Assembly: GCA_958299035.1 (NCBI GenBank)
Contig: CATQJL010000223.1
Coordinates: 79,563,322 to 79,627,321 of the forward strand
Direction of reading: 5' to 3'
DNA length: 64,000 nt
Source of the DNA: Cylicocyclus nassatus
Lineage: Eukaryota > Nematoda > Chromadorea > Rhabditida > Strongylidae
Shown piece after piece: positions 33,758 to 44,280 of the stretch. How positions within the stretch are numbered: the stretch's first letter is position 1; each line of letters opens with the position of its first letter. Under the pieces are notes generated by a model, which was given only the letters and a program-made list of their open reading frames with translations, made no database searches and was not told where the DNA came from. The position numbers and the translations under genes were made by a program.

Positions 33758-34658
33758 ACACTTACTTGGAAACGGCTGGCCCCTACAAGTCACTGTAATA
33801 GGCTTACGCATATAATTTCCTCTTCGATATAAAGTAGTGCGCGTTCGTTGCATGCCCGCTGACTGTATTGAAGACGCCGAATCCTTTAACCTTTTTTTTA
33901 TTTATCCAAATTTGACTCATCTATGAGCGTGCCTTGGCGGATATCGTATTTTTGCTGCGAAGTCAGCGGAACTTCGTTAGATTGCCAAAGCAACTCGTGT
34001 CAAACCCCCTGCTATGAATTGCTAAGTTGGTGATTGTTGAGAAGTTTTTGTTCGCTCTTAGCACCGTGCAAAGTCTTATTTTCAACACATTGACAACGTG
34101 GCCCATATGGTGGGTCATGCAATGACTGCCACGTGGGACTACGTTATCACACGGTGGGGGGTCATGGCTTAAATTTCGTCAATATGAGTAATATCTTGAA
34201 GCACATTCGTTTCAGAAGTTCTCATACGCTCTGATTTTAGTGAATACTTCCGCATTTCGTTTCTGCTTCTTAGAATTACCGTAGGTTCACGGTAGATGAC
34301 GATCCGCATAATTTAGCTGAATATTTTCATTTTTTTTTTATGGAAGACATGGTTCCATAAGGCGGACAACTGAAATGCGCGTTGTCGTGAACGTGTTGAC
34401 GGAACTATGACGCTAAAAACAAAAATTTGCAATGATCATTTCCGGACAATCATTAGAAGCTCTAGCCAAACTATGCAACTTTACCTGGCTACCAGAGGTG
34501 CGATAGTCGGAGCCGAGTCTCCGCCTACCTTCACTTTTGAGCTGGTACAGGGTGACCACTTTCACTTATGGGTTTGAAAAAAATTTTTTGCTGATTAAAA
34601 GAAGGAAAATGAGCAGAAGGTACGCAAAAGAAAGTATTGGGAGCATATATCTATGTAG

Positions 34659-35038
34659 CAGTGGCGTACGGAGGGGGGGGGGGGGGGGCGGGGGGGGGGC
34701 CTCCCCCCACCCCCCCGAGAATGGGTCGCGAAATATTTGAAAGTTACTTACATGACTTATAAAAATATGCAAGAGACTTATTTATACTTGTAAGTAATTA
34801 AAATAATTTTTAAAAATTTTTAAAAATTCAGCTTAGCCCTATGAAAAATTTTTTTCGGGGACGTGGCTGACGCCACGCCCCCTTTTTCTAAAATTTTGGG
34901 GTTATGGGCCCATAAAAATTTTAAGAAGGGTACCAAAAGTTTTTTCTGGGTGCGTGGCGTTAGCCACGCACCTTCATTAGAAAAAAATTCTTGTCACCCC
35001 CCCCCCCCCCCCGAGCCGAAATCCTGGGTACGCCACTG
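34659..35038. mobile_element. hAT-type MITE with exact 8-bp TSD
   Basis: 380 bp, starting cagtggcgtac and ending gtacgccactg, with ctatgtag duplicated on both sides (34651-34658 and 35039-35046). Z copy 1 shows this site without the element (gctatgtagtaggtcg on its minus strand, split there by a mariner MITE). Long G and C runs near both ends. Two internal copies of a gtggc(t)gacgcca-type word. No transposase. Confidence 0.9.
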
Positions 35039-35043
35039 CTATG

Positions 35044-36232
35044 TAGTAGGTCGATCTAGGCAGTAACCGCCGAGAACCAGAATTTTGAATGATAAAATAA
35101 CGTAAAATCATGCGAAATTTCCACTGTCATAAATCTGGTGGTTTAAGATATCAGCAATTGCGACTTCATAGATTTTGAAGGATAAGTATTGGTCTACCAG
35201 ATAATGAAAGACCTAGATCGATTTGAGCAGTGGCCGCCGAAAACGAAAATTTTAAAGAAATTAAGCAGTTTTAGGTTATTTAGTGACAGCTGACGTCTAG
35301 ACTCCTATGAATCTGGAATGTGAAGGTGTGCAATGTTGCAACTTCAAAGGTTTTGAGAGTAATTATTGCTCTATCAGAATATGTTTTCCCGTACCGATCC
35401 ATTGAGATACCGCCGAGATTCAGGCTTTTGAAAAAACAGGTAAAAAGCCGCTTTTTTAAATTCAACAGCTCATAACTTCTTCAGAATTGCATGAATTATG
35501 TCGCGACTTTATAGGTTGAATTCTCCTCTTCAAAAGCTTTCAGAAGATATATAATATATATGTGGGGGGTTCGATGTTTTTTGCGGCTCTAAACCAGGGT
35601 GAAGACTTTTCATACCAAAGTCTCCACCTCGCCCATGTTAATGTTTTGGCTGGAGGCCGCCAGTGGAGACTTTGTGATGAAAAGTCTCCGCCCCGGCATA
35701 TGCCGTGAGAGGCGCGAAGCCTCCACATATTATATATCATCTGAAAGCTCTTAAAGAGGAGAATCCAACCTATGAGATCGCAACATGACTCATACAATTC
35801 GGAAGGAATTATGATCTGTTGAAGTTCAAAAATCGCTTTTTTGCCTTTTTTCGAGACCCTGGATCTCGGCGATATCTCAATAAATCGGTACGGCTAAGAT
35901 ATATTCTGATAAGGCAAACCTTACTCTATTAAGCATATGAAGTCGCAGCATCACACACTTTTGCATTCGGGATTTATATGAGTATAATTGTCAGCTGTTG
36001 ATGAACACGCTAAAATAGCGCTATTTTTTAAAATTCTGGTTTTCGGCGACTATCTCTCAAATCGACTCTTTTTTTTTTCACTGTCTGATGGAGCACCAAA
36101 GTCGCAGTTGCTGATATCTTCATACGCCAGATTTATAACAGTGGAAATTTAGCATTTACTTTTTTATTATTTTTCGTTACTTTATTATTTAAAATTTCGG
36201 TTCTCAGCGCTTATTCCCTGGACCGACCTACT
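35044..36232. mobile_element. 1.19-kb foldback element
   Basis: Outer ends gtaggtcgatctaggcag and ctggaccgacctac. Arms of about 550 bp pair with moderate divergence and meet near 35640 at gtctccacctcgccc...ccagtggagac. Half copy at 1948-2568. No ORF with a recognisable domain. Confidence 0.75.
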
Positions 36233-36383
36233 TTCTTCGCAGTACGTTATAACAAAATTTACTTAATAACTTACTACGTGAAGTGTAGCTGAGTTTTAGT
36301 CGATAGCGAGTTTCTAAAAGTAAAATGAACAAAAAATAGCTTTGAGTAACCTCTGAAATTGTTTTTCTTATTTCTCTTTTTTA

Positions 36384-37381
36384 TTAGGTTGATGCATAAT
36401 TCCTGCACCAAAATAGGTACAGACCGCAATAACTCGGAATAATCCTGTATCCCAAGTAGAATTCGATATATCATTTGATAGCGCAAACCTAGCTCTACAA
36501 GATAATGCTCAAATATCTACACCAGCTTTGATCCACGCGAAGTTTTGAGCCAAAAAAGAAAAAAAACCATGCGTCCGAAAACCTTAAGACAGATCCTAAA
36601 AAAATTGTAACTTCGTTCAAAAAACTCATACAAATTTTCTTTCTTGCTCACGCGTAGACGTTCCACGTAAGACATTTATCTATGCGGTTGCTGTATTTTT
36701 TTCTCAACTAGACGATAAGAAAACGAAGTTTTTCGTGTTTTTTCCAAAACAATGCTGAGATGTTCTAGCACTGACAGTTGTATACTATAGGACCTTAGAA
36801 GCGTGAATGTGAATTTTCAGCTCTTTAGAGCAGCTGGTTTACGAGAAATATCGAATTTTTAGCATCTAGGCAAGAAAAATTTGGATGAGGAGAGCTAGAT
36901 TCATTATTTCTCGCGAACTAGCAGTTCTAGAAGGCTGAAAATGTAAAGTTTCACTGCTAACGGCATGTGCTATACAACTGTTAATACTAGAACATCTCAC
37001 CACTAATTTGGCAAAAACATGAAAAACTTCAAAGAACTTCGTTTTTTCATCGCCTAGTTGAGAAAAAAATACAGCAACCGCATAGATAAATGTCTTATGT
37101 GGAACGTCTACGCGTGAGCAAGAAAGAAAATTTGTATGAGCTTTTTGAACGAAGCTACAATTTTTTTAAGATCTGTCTTAAGGTTTTCGGACGCATGGTT
37201 TTTTTCAGTTTTTGGCTCAAAACTTCGCGTGGATCAAAGCTGGTGTAGATATTTGAGCACTATCTTGTAGAGCTAGGTTTGCGCTATCAAATGATATATC
37301 GAATCCTACTTGGGATATAGGACTATTCCGAGTTATTGCGGTCTGTACCTATTTTGGTGCAGGAATTATGCATCAACCTAA
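36384..37381. mobile_element. Almost fully palindromic mariner-type MITE
   Basis: 998 bp with terminus ttaggttgatgcataattcc and its inverse at the far end. The arms of roughly 490 bp pair along nearly their whole length, with few mismatches. TA at 36382-36383 and 37382-37383. No transposase. A diverged arm is at 16205-16448. Confidence 0.9.
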
Positions 37382-37383
37382 TA

Positions 37384-38258
37384 TTATGGGTGATCCAAAA
37401 GTAATGGGGCACCTTGATTTTTTTTTACATTCTTCAAGATTTCTTTCTGATTAGCTATAAATGCACAGGATTTTTAACGCCTTTGTATAAAGTGACCTTC
37501 GCAGGTTATCTTGACAGCACCTTGCAGCACCTCTCCGACATTTCTTCGAGTGGCGCTTTAAAGAAGTCAGACAGACTTTTTTAAACGCCATCCGAATTTG
37601 GGCTGCTGCATCTGATAGTCCCTCGACATATGGCATACCATTCGAAAGAGCTTTCCAAGCTCTTTTTAATGATTACTTGAATATCCAAAAATTGCCCATT
37701 ATTTTATACTAAAAAAGGCACTTTGTTCGAAAAAGCGCGGTGTTTGGCGCAGATTTTCAGATTAAAATTCATGTTTTGGACCACAATCTTTTGAAAATGA
37801 GAAAAGTCGAAGTAATTTGCATATGCATGGATAGAGCGTAAAAAGCACTACCAGAAAGCAACTGCTAAGTTTGGGCTTATTTGATTATTTTGATGAAAGA
37901 ATAAGTAATATGTCTCCTGATACTAAATGCTATATCTTCTGTTCTAAAGCCTTGGGACCACCGAGCTACTGTGGATTTGGTGACGGTCCCCTCACCCATT
38001 ACTGCGCACACATTTTTGGTAGGCTCACTTGTTTTACTGCGGCGCTACTGCTCAAAGTTCAAAATTACTTGAAGTGGTGAGCTTTAATTTTAAGCGCATA
38101 TAAAAATAACGCCACGTGACAGTGCCCAACAATAGACCTCGATCAGAAGGTTTTGTTATGTACTAACATCTGCCAAAACTTGGACTTCCAATTAGCTTTT
38201 CTATTTGAGAAAACTGCATTTATTCTCTAGCTGCCCCATTACTTTTGGATCACCCTAA
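37384..38258. mobile_element. Mariner-type MITE abutting the previous one
   Basis: Termini ttatgggtgatccaaaagta and tacttttggatcaccctaa, continuing into atggggc. 875 bp. TA at 37382-37383 is shared with the neighbouring MITE; the other TA is 38259-38260. Only about 26 bp of inverted end is evident. Confidence 0.85.
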
Positions 38259-38769
38259 TAAAGAAGTTAGTGGAACTTTGAGAAAGAAATTTTTTGCGAT
38301 GCGAAAAGAGAAGCCGAGTTGTGCTTCCTCCTCCCCCCCCCTCCCCGGTCGAAGTTCTTGGAGGTGAGTGTCCGGCACTACCACCTTCACTTTGGCCGGC
38401 CAGTGGTAGCTGGAATCAACTTCACTTTTGGGGGGGGGGGGGGAGGCGGCTCCACCTATCGCACCTCTGGTGGCTACTAGAATCTGTTAAAAACTGCGCA
38501 AGCTTTCGTACTCTAATCCTGCTATAATGGGATTGAGCACGCGCTGCTATGCTGGAAGTCAACGTATGCAACGTCACCAAAACGTAATGTAAAAGTACAT
38601 ATGAGGCTTATTTCGATAATGAAAGCTTAATAAAAACAGTTACGCCATGTGCTCCTGTTTTGAAAGTTAGGTGTTTTCCAATGTTTCCTACTACAATTTT
38701 CATGCCGAATTTAAGCTGCATTCGGGCAAATTTTTACACGAAGAAATTGCATGTGGGAACTTATTTTAA

Positions 38770-39106
38770 CCCATTGACGACGACGCCTAATTTTGCGCGG
38801 CGGCTCTGTGGGACGACGCGATTTTGCACAACACTTTCAGTGCAGTGTGGGAAGGTTTCGTACTTATTTACAAAATGCAACATTGTTTTGTAAACAACTA
38901 TTAACATTTTCTTGAACGACAAACCCTATAGGTCCTAAGATTACAAAAAACTGGAAAAAATATTCATATGTGGAAAAAATACTAGACCTGCAAATAATAC
39001 GACTTTGCGAGAGGTGTGGGCCACCTCTCGCAAAGTCGGGGGTCCACATCGTCCCTGGCAGCAAAAAGCGCGTAGGCCACCGGTGGTCCACATCGTCGTC
39101 AATGGG
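38770..39106. mobile_element. piggyBac-like MITE with TTAA duplication
   Basis: TTAA|cccattgacgacgac ... gtcgtcaatggg|TTAA. The CCC...GGG termini in a TTAA site are typical of piggyBac-type ends. 337 bp. Includes a perfect hairpin gactttgcgagaggtg/cacctctcgcaaagtc (about 39001-39038). Confidence 0.85.
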
Positions 39107-39869
39107 TTAAGAGCTTGACTATTAGGATGGCTATAAAATGATTCCATTTTTCATACAAAACCTCCATAATAGCTTTTCTTATTAGTTTTATCCATGATTT
39201 AATTTGAGAAAATTACGCAAAACTCCTGCCATCTATTTGAAGCCCTCAGAATGTTGCACTATCAGTAAAGGACAGTTATGCCCCATTATGGCTAAATTTC
39301 CAGGAGCTAAATTCTCTGACTTCCTAAGCTTTATTTTCATGCTGCGATGGATGTAGAGATAAGCGATTTTGTTTTTGGACACACATAAGTTTTCTCTGTT
39401 AAATAACATGACAAAGTGTGGTCTGTTGATATAAAATTTTTCGATAAAAAACGAAAATTTTTTCATATGTGTTTACACACAGTGAGGAAATTGAGATAGT
39501 TATAAGGGTATTCGGCAAACGACCTGCATTGGGTTGCAAACATTGCGTGGGACCCACAGTCTATGTGAATGTGAAACCGTCGTCGGAGAGCTGGAAGAAG
39601 TGGTGGCAAATACAATTTGCTTCGATTGTGATCTCCGCCTGCAATGCCCATTTCGCCTGCTGCTGTTGCCCGCACTACCTGCAATCTGATCGAAACTCGA
39701 TCAAATTCAAGTTTGTCTATTCGATCGATGCGATTCCTGCTTGTAATATGACTAAACTTCCAGTGCTCATATACATGCAAGAGTGTATGCGCGAGAAGCG
39801 AGCGTAACGAATGGATGTTTCAAATACACCACCGATTGTAAATGGCGAAACTAAGTAGAAATTAATCGG
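39107..39869. other. No gene recognised
   Basis: Overlapping plus (39469-39807, 112 codons) and minus (39463-39780, 105 codons) ORFs cover the same DNA. Neither has a motif or splice context. Identical in the second copy of D. Confidence 0.4.
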
Positions 39870-39958
39870 AAAGTTCGACTCTCTATAAATCTCGGCATGA
39901 TGAATACTGTTGATATTCGACTGTTTAGCCACAACCGAGATTGGTAACTTATTTATTT

Positions 39959-39998
39959 AGGCTAACGTTTCGGCAATAATTCGCCTTCTTCAGAGCCT
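39959..39998 (-). ncRNA. Hammerhead-like motif of PLE, D copy 1
   Basis: Minus strand: AGGCT, CTGAAGA, one extra A, GGC/GCC stem II, GAAAC, GTT, AGCCT. Stem I (AGGCT/AGCCT) is 5 bp. Stem III is the 2-bp AC/GU, self-complementary as ACGU, so cleavage after GUU would need two copies to pair. Hammerheads of this reduced type have been reported in PLEs of many animals. Confidence 0.7.
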
Positions 39999-40196
39999 GA
40001 AATGGGCGAACACAATTTACAGACTATCCGATCAAACATCTCCTCAACCCTACAGGCAAAATTCTAAGCTTTCTTTTGACCATGAGCAGGCTGCCATACG
40101 CGATACTCACCTTTCGTTCGCCGGTAAAGTTCTGGTATAGTATGAGCGAGTGCTTACTGACCGCTTGAGCAAAGAATGAAACATGTCTTCACATGA

Positions 40197-41798
40197 TCAA
40201 AAGATCTGATTAAGATACGGTGCGAGTTCTCGTGTGATAGAGAGACACTCGTCTTTGCGGTTCATTTTAGGGTTTCTAAAATGAATCCAAAAGGCTTCTA
40301 GGGTTTTGCGAGTGGATGTTTGAGCTTCGCGCGCTAAAATCTCTACTTTCACTCCAAAATCAACTCCTTGATGATCTTGCACTCTGTGGGCGCCCAATGG
40401 AGTGGATGTGCGTAATCTCTCTTTACCATTAAGATGTTCCTTAATACGTATGCTCAGAGGGCGTGCCGTTTCTCCGATGTATTCGTTTCCGCAATCCCTG
40501 CATGATATGAGGTATACAACACCCGTACTCATGCAGTCTCCCTCCCTTGCTGTTGGACATATCGGGCAGTTTGGAGTAGGGCAACTGCGGTCATACATAC
40601 GATTCCGAACAAGGATACGTTTCAAATTGTTCGGAGGTATGTCTACTACCGAAACTGAGTTGTCTAATCCTGCTCTCCTCAGACACCGCCGAATGGCAGT
40701 GCTCACTTCATCGGAGATGAAGGGTATGCAGAAGGGTATCTTTTCTGCTGCGGACGTTCTTGCTCTCTCCACAAATCTTCCCTGCTGGCTCCTATACCGC
40801 GTCATGTTGTCATAACCGTTCAGTGAAGCTATATTACGCGCAACGGCTAGTGACTCCATCTTTTCCTCGTGACCGCTACAAACCTTCGTAGCTGTGCGAA
40901 ACATGTTTCTGATCACAGCTTTTTTAGTTTGTAAAGGATGTGCTGAGCGCGAGTGGATAAGGATGTTTTTGTTACTAGGTTTTCGAAACCACTTCGTTTT
41001 CTGGGTGCCACTAGCAATGCTGACTTGAACGTTCAAAAAAGGCAGCCATGCGTTGTTGGGTTTTTCCCGAGTTAGTCTTATGTGTTCTGATTGCTTGTTC
41101 ATCAACTCGAAGCACTCATCAACTTCCGCCTGTGTGTTGCAAATGATAAAGCAGTCATCGATGTACCTGCAATAAAGCAGGGGATGCAACTGCAACAGGG
41201 GTGTCTCGATTTTGGCCATAAAAATTACCGCTAAGGTTGGAGCCAATCGCTGACCCATGGCCAATCCTCGAATTTGAGCGAAATATTTTCCTGACCACCT
41301 AAATATATTGCATTCTAGACACGCTTTTAACAGGGCCATTATTTGCGCGATAGATAATCCAAAAAGTCTTATGGCTTGTTCATGTTCTATCAGATTTTCA
41401 CAAACGGCCTGCAATGCAGAGTCATTGGATACATTCGTGTACAATGCGCTAACGTCGAACGACTCCATAGCATGATTAGCACAAACACGTGTCTCACGTA
41501 GACGGTCTAGAAACATCTGCGTATTGCTTAGATGGGAAGGGATGAATTGAAGTAGCTGTACTAGGATTTTACTGAGATACCATCCGATCCTATCTGTGGG
41601 TCCACCCACGCAACTAATTATTGGTCTGACCTTGAAAGTTGCGGGGTCATCAGATGCGAAATCGCGCTCGGATTGGATTTTATGCGTTTTGATTAGAAGG
41701 TAAAGTACGGGGCAGATTGGCTGATCATTTTTAAGGCGGCTAACGATATCGGGCGCTAAGTTTGCTGCCTTCGCTGTCTTTGTCCATTCTCTATTCAA
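40197..41798 (-). CDS. PLE reverse transcriptase with GIY-YIG endonuclease domain
   Basis: 533 codons from the first ATG; the frame is open for about 24 more codons, up to the (TTA)n tract. Reverse transcriptase: KVRPIIS (residues 56-62), FDVSALYTNV (114-123), GLAMGQRLAP (178-187), catalytic YIDD (212-215), LPFLNV (252-257) and KPSNKNILIH (273-282). A Cys cluster follows (RSCPTPNCPICP, 405-416). GIY-YIG domain: GVVYLISC (426-433), EYIGET (439-444), RIKEH (451-455), and the Glu of TLEAFW (E501). This order, RT then GIY-YIG, defines Penelope-like elements. It would copy PLE RNA by target-primed reverse transcription at a cut made by the GIY-YIG domain. Intact downstream of residue 1, but shorter than full PLE proteins because the N-terminus is missing. 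Plus-strand ORF 40402-40815 is antisense noise. Confidence 0.93.
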   Translation of the reverse strand: MNREWTKTAKAANLAPDIVSRLKNDQPICPVLYLLIKTHKIQSERDFASDDPATFKVRPIISCVGGPTDRIGWYLSKILVQLLQFIPSHLSNTQMFLDRLRETRVCANHAMESFDVSALYTNVSNDSALQAVCENLIEHEQAIRLFGLSIAQIMALLKACLECNIFRWSGKYFAQIRGLAMGQRLAPTLAVIFMAKIETPLLQLHPLLYCRYIDDCFIICNTQAEVDECFELMNKQSEHIRLTREKPNNAWLPFLNVQVSIASGTQKTKWFRKPSNKNILIHSRSAHPLQTKKAVIRNMFRTATKVCSGHEEKMESLAVARNIASLNGYDNMTRYRSQQGRFVERARTSAAEKIPFCIPFISDEVSTAIRRCLRRAGLDNSVSVVDIPPNNLKRILVRNRMYDRSCPTPNCPICPTAREGDCMSTGVVYLISCRDCGNEYIGETARPLSIRIKEHLNGKERLRTSTPLGAHRVQDHQGVDFGVKVEILAREAQTSTRKTLEAFWIHFRNPKMNRKDECLSITRELAPYLNQIF

Positions 41799-42065
41799 TT
41801 TGCGATATTGCTTCTGATACTCATCTTTCGTAGACAGTTTGTATAGAGTGGCATCTTGAAGATGTCTCTCTGTTATTATTATTATTATTATTATTATTGT
41901 TATATATTAAGTAGAAATTGTTTGCTAAACTAGGCAAAAGTTTTGTAGGCGTTATCTATTCAACTAAAGGGTAAGTCGCGAACGCTTTGCAGAAGTTGCT
42001 TGACAATGTCTGCTGACAAGTTAACAAACTTGTCTGCTTTTCGTTAGGAGTGCCGACACATCATA
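41563..42065. other. PLE 5' part, (TTA)n microsatellite and spacer
   Basis: 41563-41871 is the 5' part of the PLE that is absent from the second copy. 41872-41899 is a TTA repeat. 41900-42065 is short unique DNA with no feature before the next MITE. Confidence 0.6.
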
Positions 42066-42790
42066 TTAGGTTGTCCCGTAAGTCTTTTCATACAGGGCTT
42101 ATCAAACGCAGTGTCGCTTGCTTCAGCATCTCCACTCTCGCGTGGACTCTGCATCTCTTCCGCGAACATGCTCTCTGATCAAAAACCCAGGGCGAGCGGG
42201 GGAAAGACGGAGCCTCAATCGATTGGAAGTGATTAGAGAGCATGTTCGTGGAAGAAACGCAGAGTTTAGCGCGGGAGTGGAGATGCTGATGCAAGCGACA
42301 CCTGCGCTTGATAAGCCCTGTACATAAATTTTCAGCGAAATAAATCAGTTTTTCTTGAACTCCTGATAGAATATGGGGTACCATTTGACACATCAAAGCA
42401 AGCTTTACAAGATGGCGTTGTAAAGTTCGCACCAAGCTTAATCCGCAACAAGTTCCAAGCCAAAATAAAAAGACCGAAATTTTGAAAAGACGAAAGTCGT
42501 CATATCTCAGTCCAAAACAATTCTGCAAATTTCCCACTTTCTCATACATATGTTCCCCTCATCGGATATCTATACATGCATTTGCTGCATTTTTCTGATG
42601 GCTAGAAACCAAGAAAAAGTAATGCGCTCAATTTTCAAACTCTGTCTGTATCAGTTCTGTGTCCCCGCTACTAGGTGATTATACAGCTTAGTCACTCAGT
42701 ACTACTGCCAAATTTGCAGCCTACTAGGTGCCCTAGCTCTTGAGTATGTCGAATTAAAGGTTCAAAGGAAAAGACTTATGGCACAACTAA
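42066..42790. mobile_element. Mariner-type MITE with internal palindrome
   Basis: Left end ttaggttgtcccgtaagtct, right end gacttatggcacaac taa, TA on both sides (42064-42065, 42791-42792). 725 bp. A secondary inverted repeat, 42091-42328 (tacagggcttatcaaacgca... / ...tgcgcttgataagccctgta), lies near the left end. The part from about 42177 rightwards recurs inverted at 57345-57971. Confidence 0.75.
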
Positions 42791-44280
42791 TATACAATCT
42801 CTACATATACAGCAGAAATTTTGTAGGTCTATGTGTTGCCATAACCATAATTTGTTGTTCTACATGTCCTGTATGTAAGCTATAGAAGGCGGTTATACGT
42901 GCACCGATTGAAGAAACTTTGCACACAATTTCTCGACACCGGCTGGTTATTATAGACTACTTTTGGCGGTGGTTCACTAGTCATATCGATTCATTGATCT
43001 GTTAACTTACACCTGAGAAAAGGAAGCTTATTGTGTGACAGAGCGTTTCCCCCACAGTCTTGTAGGACTAAGATTATCATTCTAACTCCGAGGCAAGATA
43101 CTATGCAAGCCAAAAGCGTATGCAAGAAGAATGGTACTTGCCGCTTACTAGCGGAGGACCAAAACTCAAAATCGGCTTTTCAAGTGAAATATTTTTGTTT
43201 TTATCTTTACCTTACACTCAGGGTATACCATTTAAACAATGAAATACTGCTAGTATAAGGCCAGTCGTTCTAAACATCTAGAGAACAAAAAAATGCTCGT
43301 ATTTTGACAACGTACGAGCAAAAGAAATTACTCATAAGTGATGTATCCATCACAAGCGGAAAAAGGTACAACCAAATGCGATTAACTCATATGCCTTATA
43401 TGTGAGTTGGGATGCCAGGTGAATAGCAGTAGGGACTTCTATCGCTCTAGGAAAATCGAAATTTATAATGATCTAAAGAGCATCAAATGCTGATACCAAA
43501 ACTCTCTTTGAGATTTGCCAAACGCCCCTAGATGCTGAACTAGGAGCGTTTTGAAGCGAAAAATGATATTAATTTAGGAAAATTAATATGCTTCTTCTAG
43601 CCCTCATATAAAGAAGTAGTAAGAACGGTGTTTCAGACATAAGTTTTCATCATGTAAGGAATGCTCTGATACCCAAAGCTGGGCCGCGCGCAATCCAGGA
43701 CGGGCGCGTTCAACTGATTGAGCCAAAAAACGCTTTCGTCTAAAGGCGCTTGGCAAAAAAAAGACAATGAATCGGGGTTTGGCGCTTTTCAGATTGGTGA
43801 TGTATTCTATTTGAAAGTCGATTTTGACTTTGAGTCCCCCCTCGCCAGAAGCGTCGATATGTGTTGGCGAGAAGACGGATTGGGAAAGAGGCAGAGAAAT
43901 TTTGTCTAAAAGTGAAACGGGTGGTGAGTTTGATCTATTGAGCTGGCAGGGACCCAGTGAAGTTGGGTATCCCAGCTAGTGTCGGTCGGTATAAAACAGG
44001 AATAAACCTTGTATACACGTTTTCCAGTCACGGAATCTTATATATAAAGCTGAATGTCTGTTTGTATGTATGTCTGTATGTCTGTACGTATGTTCCGAAT
44101 AGAAAATTCCATTTCTGAACCGATCCGGACCAAACTTGGCACACATACACTACGGGCCCCGGCGGGTGTCATAGGCTACTTTTCGTCATCGATCGATATC
44201 GATTTTATCGATTTTTATCGATTTTTTTGCTGAGTTCACCTACGGGGCTGGGAGTTGGCATAGGGGGGTAATCGAGCATG
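42177..44280 (+). repeat. Inverted duplication I, left arm (2.1 kb)
   Basis: Near-identical to the reverse complement of 55862-57971. Differences are sparse (for example ctagaga/ctccagag near 43281, and a Tyr/His codon change in a shared ORF). It spans most of a mariner MITE, 1.2 kb of unassigned DNA and the start of a Helitron. Short ORFs in it (43031-43258, 43718-43909) are unrecognised. Confidence 0.9.

Larger units (their letters stand above)
29316..36232 (+). repeat. Composite segment Z, copy 2 (fullest)
   Basis: Order: 29316-30765 unidentified repeat; TTAA MITE 30766-31124; ORF block 31440-31853; CAGGGTGTCCC MITE 31856-32641; poly-C/AAAACAAAAACAAAAC interval and its duplicate to about 33400; SINE-like piece 33632-33757; spacer; hAT MITE 34659-35038; long foldback 35044-36232. 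Z copy 1 repeats this order inverted and Z copy 3 the first half. The parts are a nest of unrelated MITEs, so Z is more likely a duplicated chromosomal segment than one transposon. Confidence 0.75.
38256..41562 (+). repeat. Direct duplication D, copy 1 (3.3 kb)
   Basis: Nearly identical to 47515-50822. The differences I see are one A/G substitution (38932 vs 48182) and different lengths of C and G runs. Contains the piggyBac-like MITE and most of the PLE. Left edge is the end of a mariner MITE; the right edge is inside the PLE reverse transcriptase. Confidence 0.95.
39870..41871 (-). mobile_element. Penelope-like element (PLE), 5'-truncated
   Basis: Minus strand. An ORF with reverse transcriptase and GIY-YIG domains is followed, about 200 bp past its stop, by a hammerhead-like motif (39959-39998). 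A tail then shares tgtggc...catcatgccgaga with the tails of the PLE pair at 11470-12534. The 5' side stops in a (TTA)n microsatellite at 41872, so the usual N-terminal region and 5' terminal repeat are missing. Exact 3' end uncertain. Confidence 0.85.

Noticed and set aside
39463..39807. Overlapping 105- and 112-codon ORFs in duplication D
   Set aside because: Conserved only because D is a recent duplication; no motif, no splice context, both strands equally open.
40402..40815. 137-codon plus-strand ORF (and its copy at 49662-50075)
   Set aside because: Antisense of the PLE ORF, with no motif of its own.
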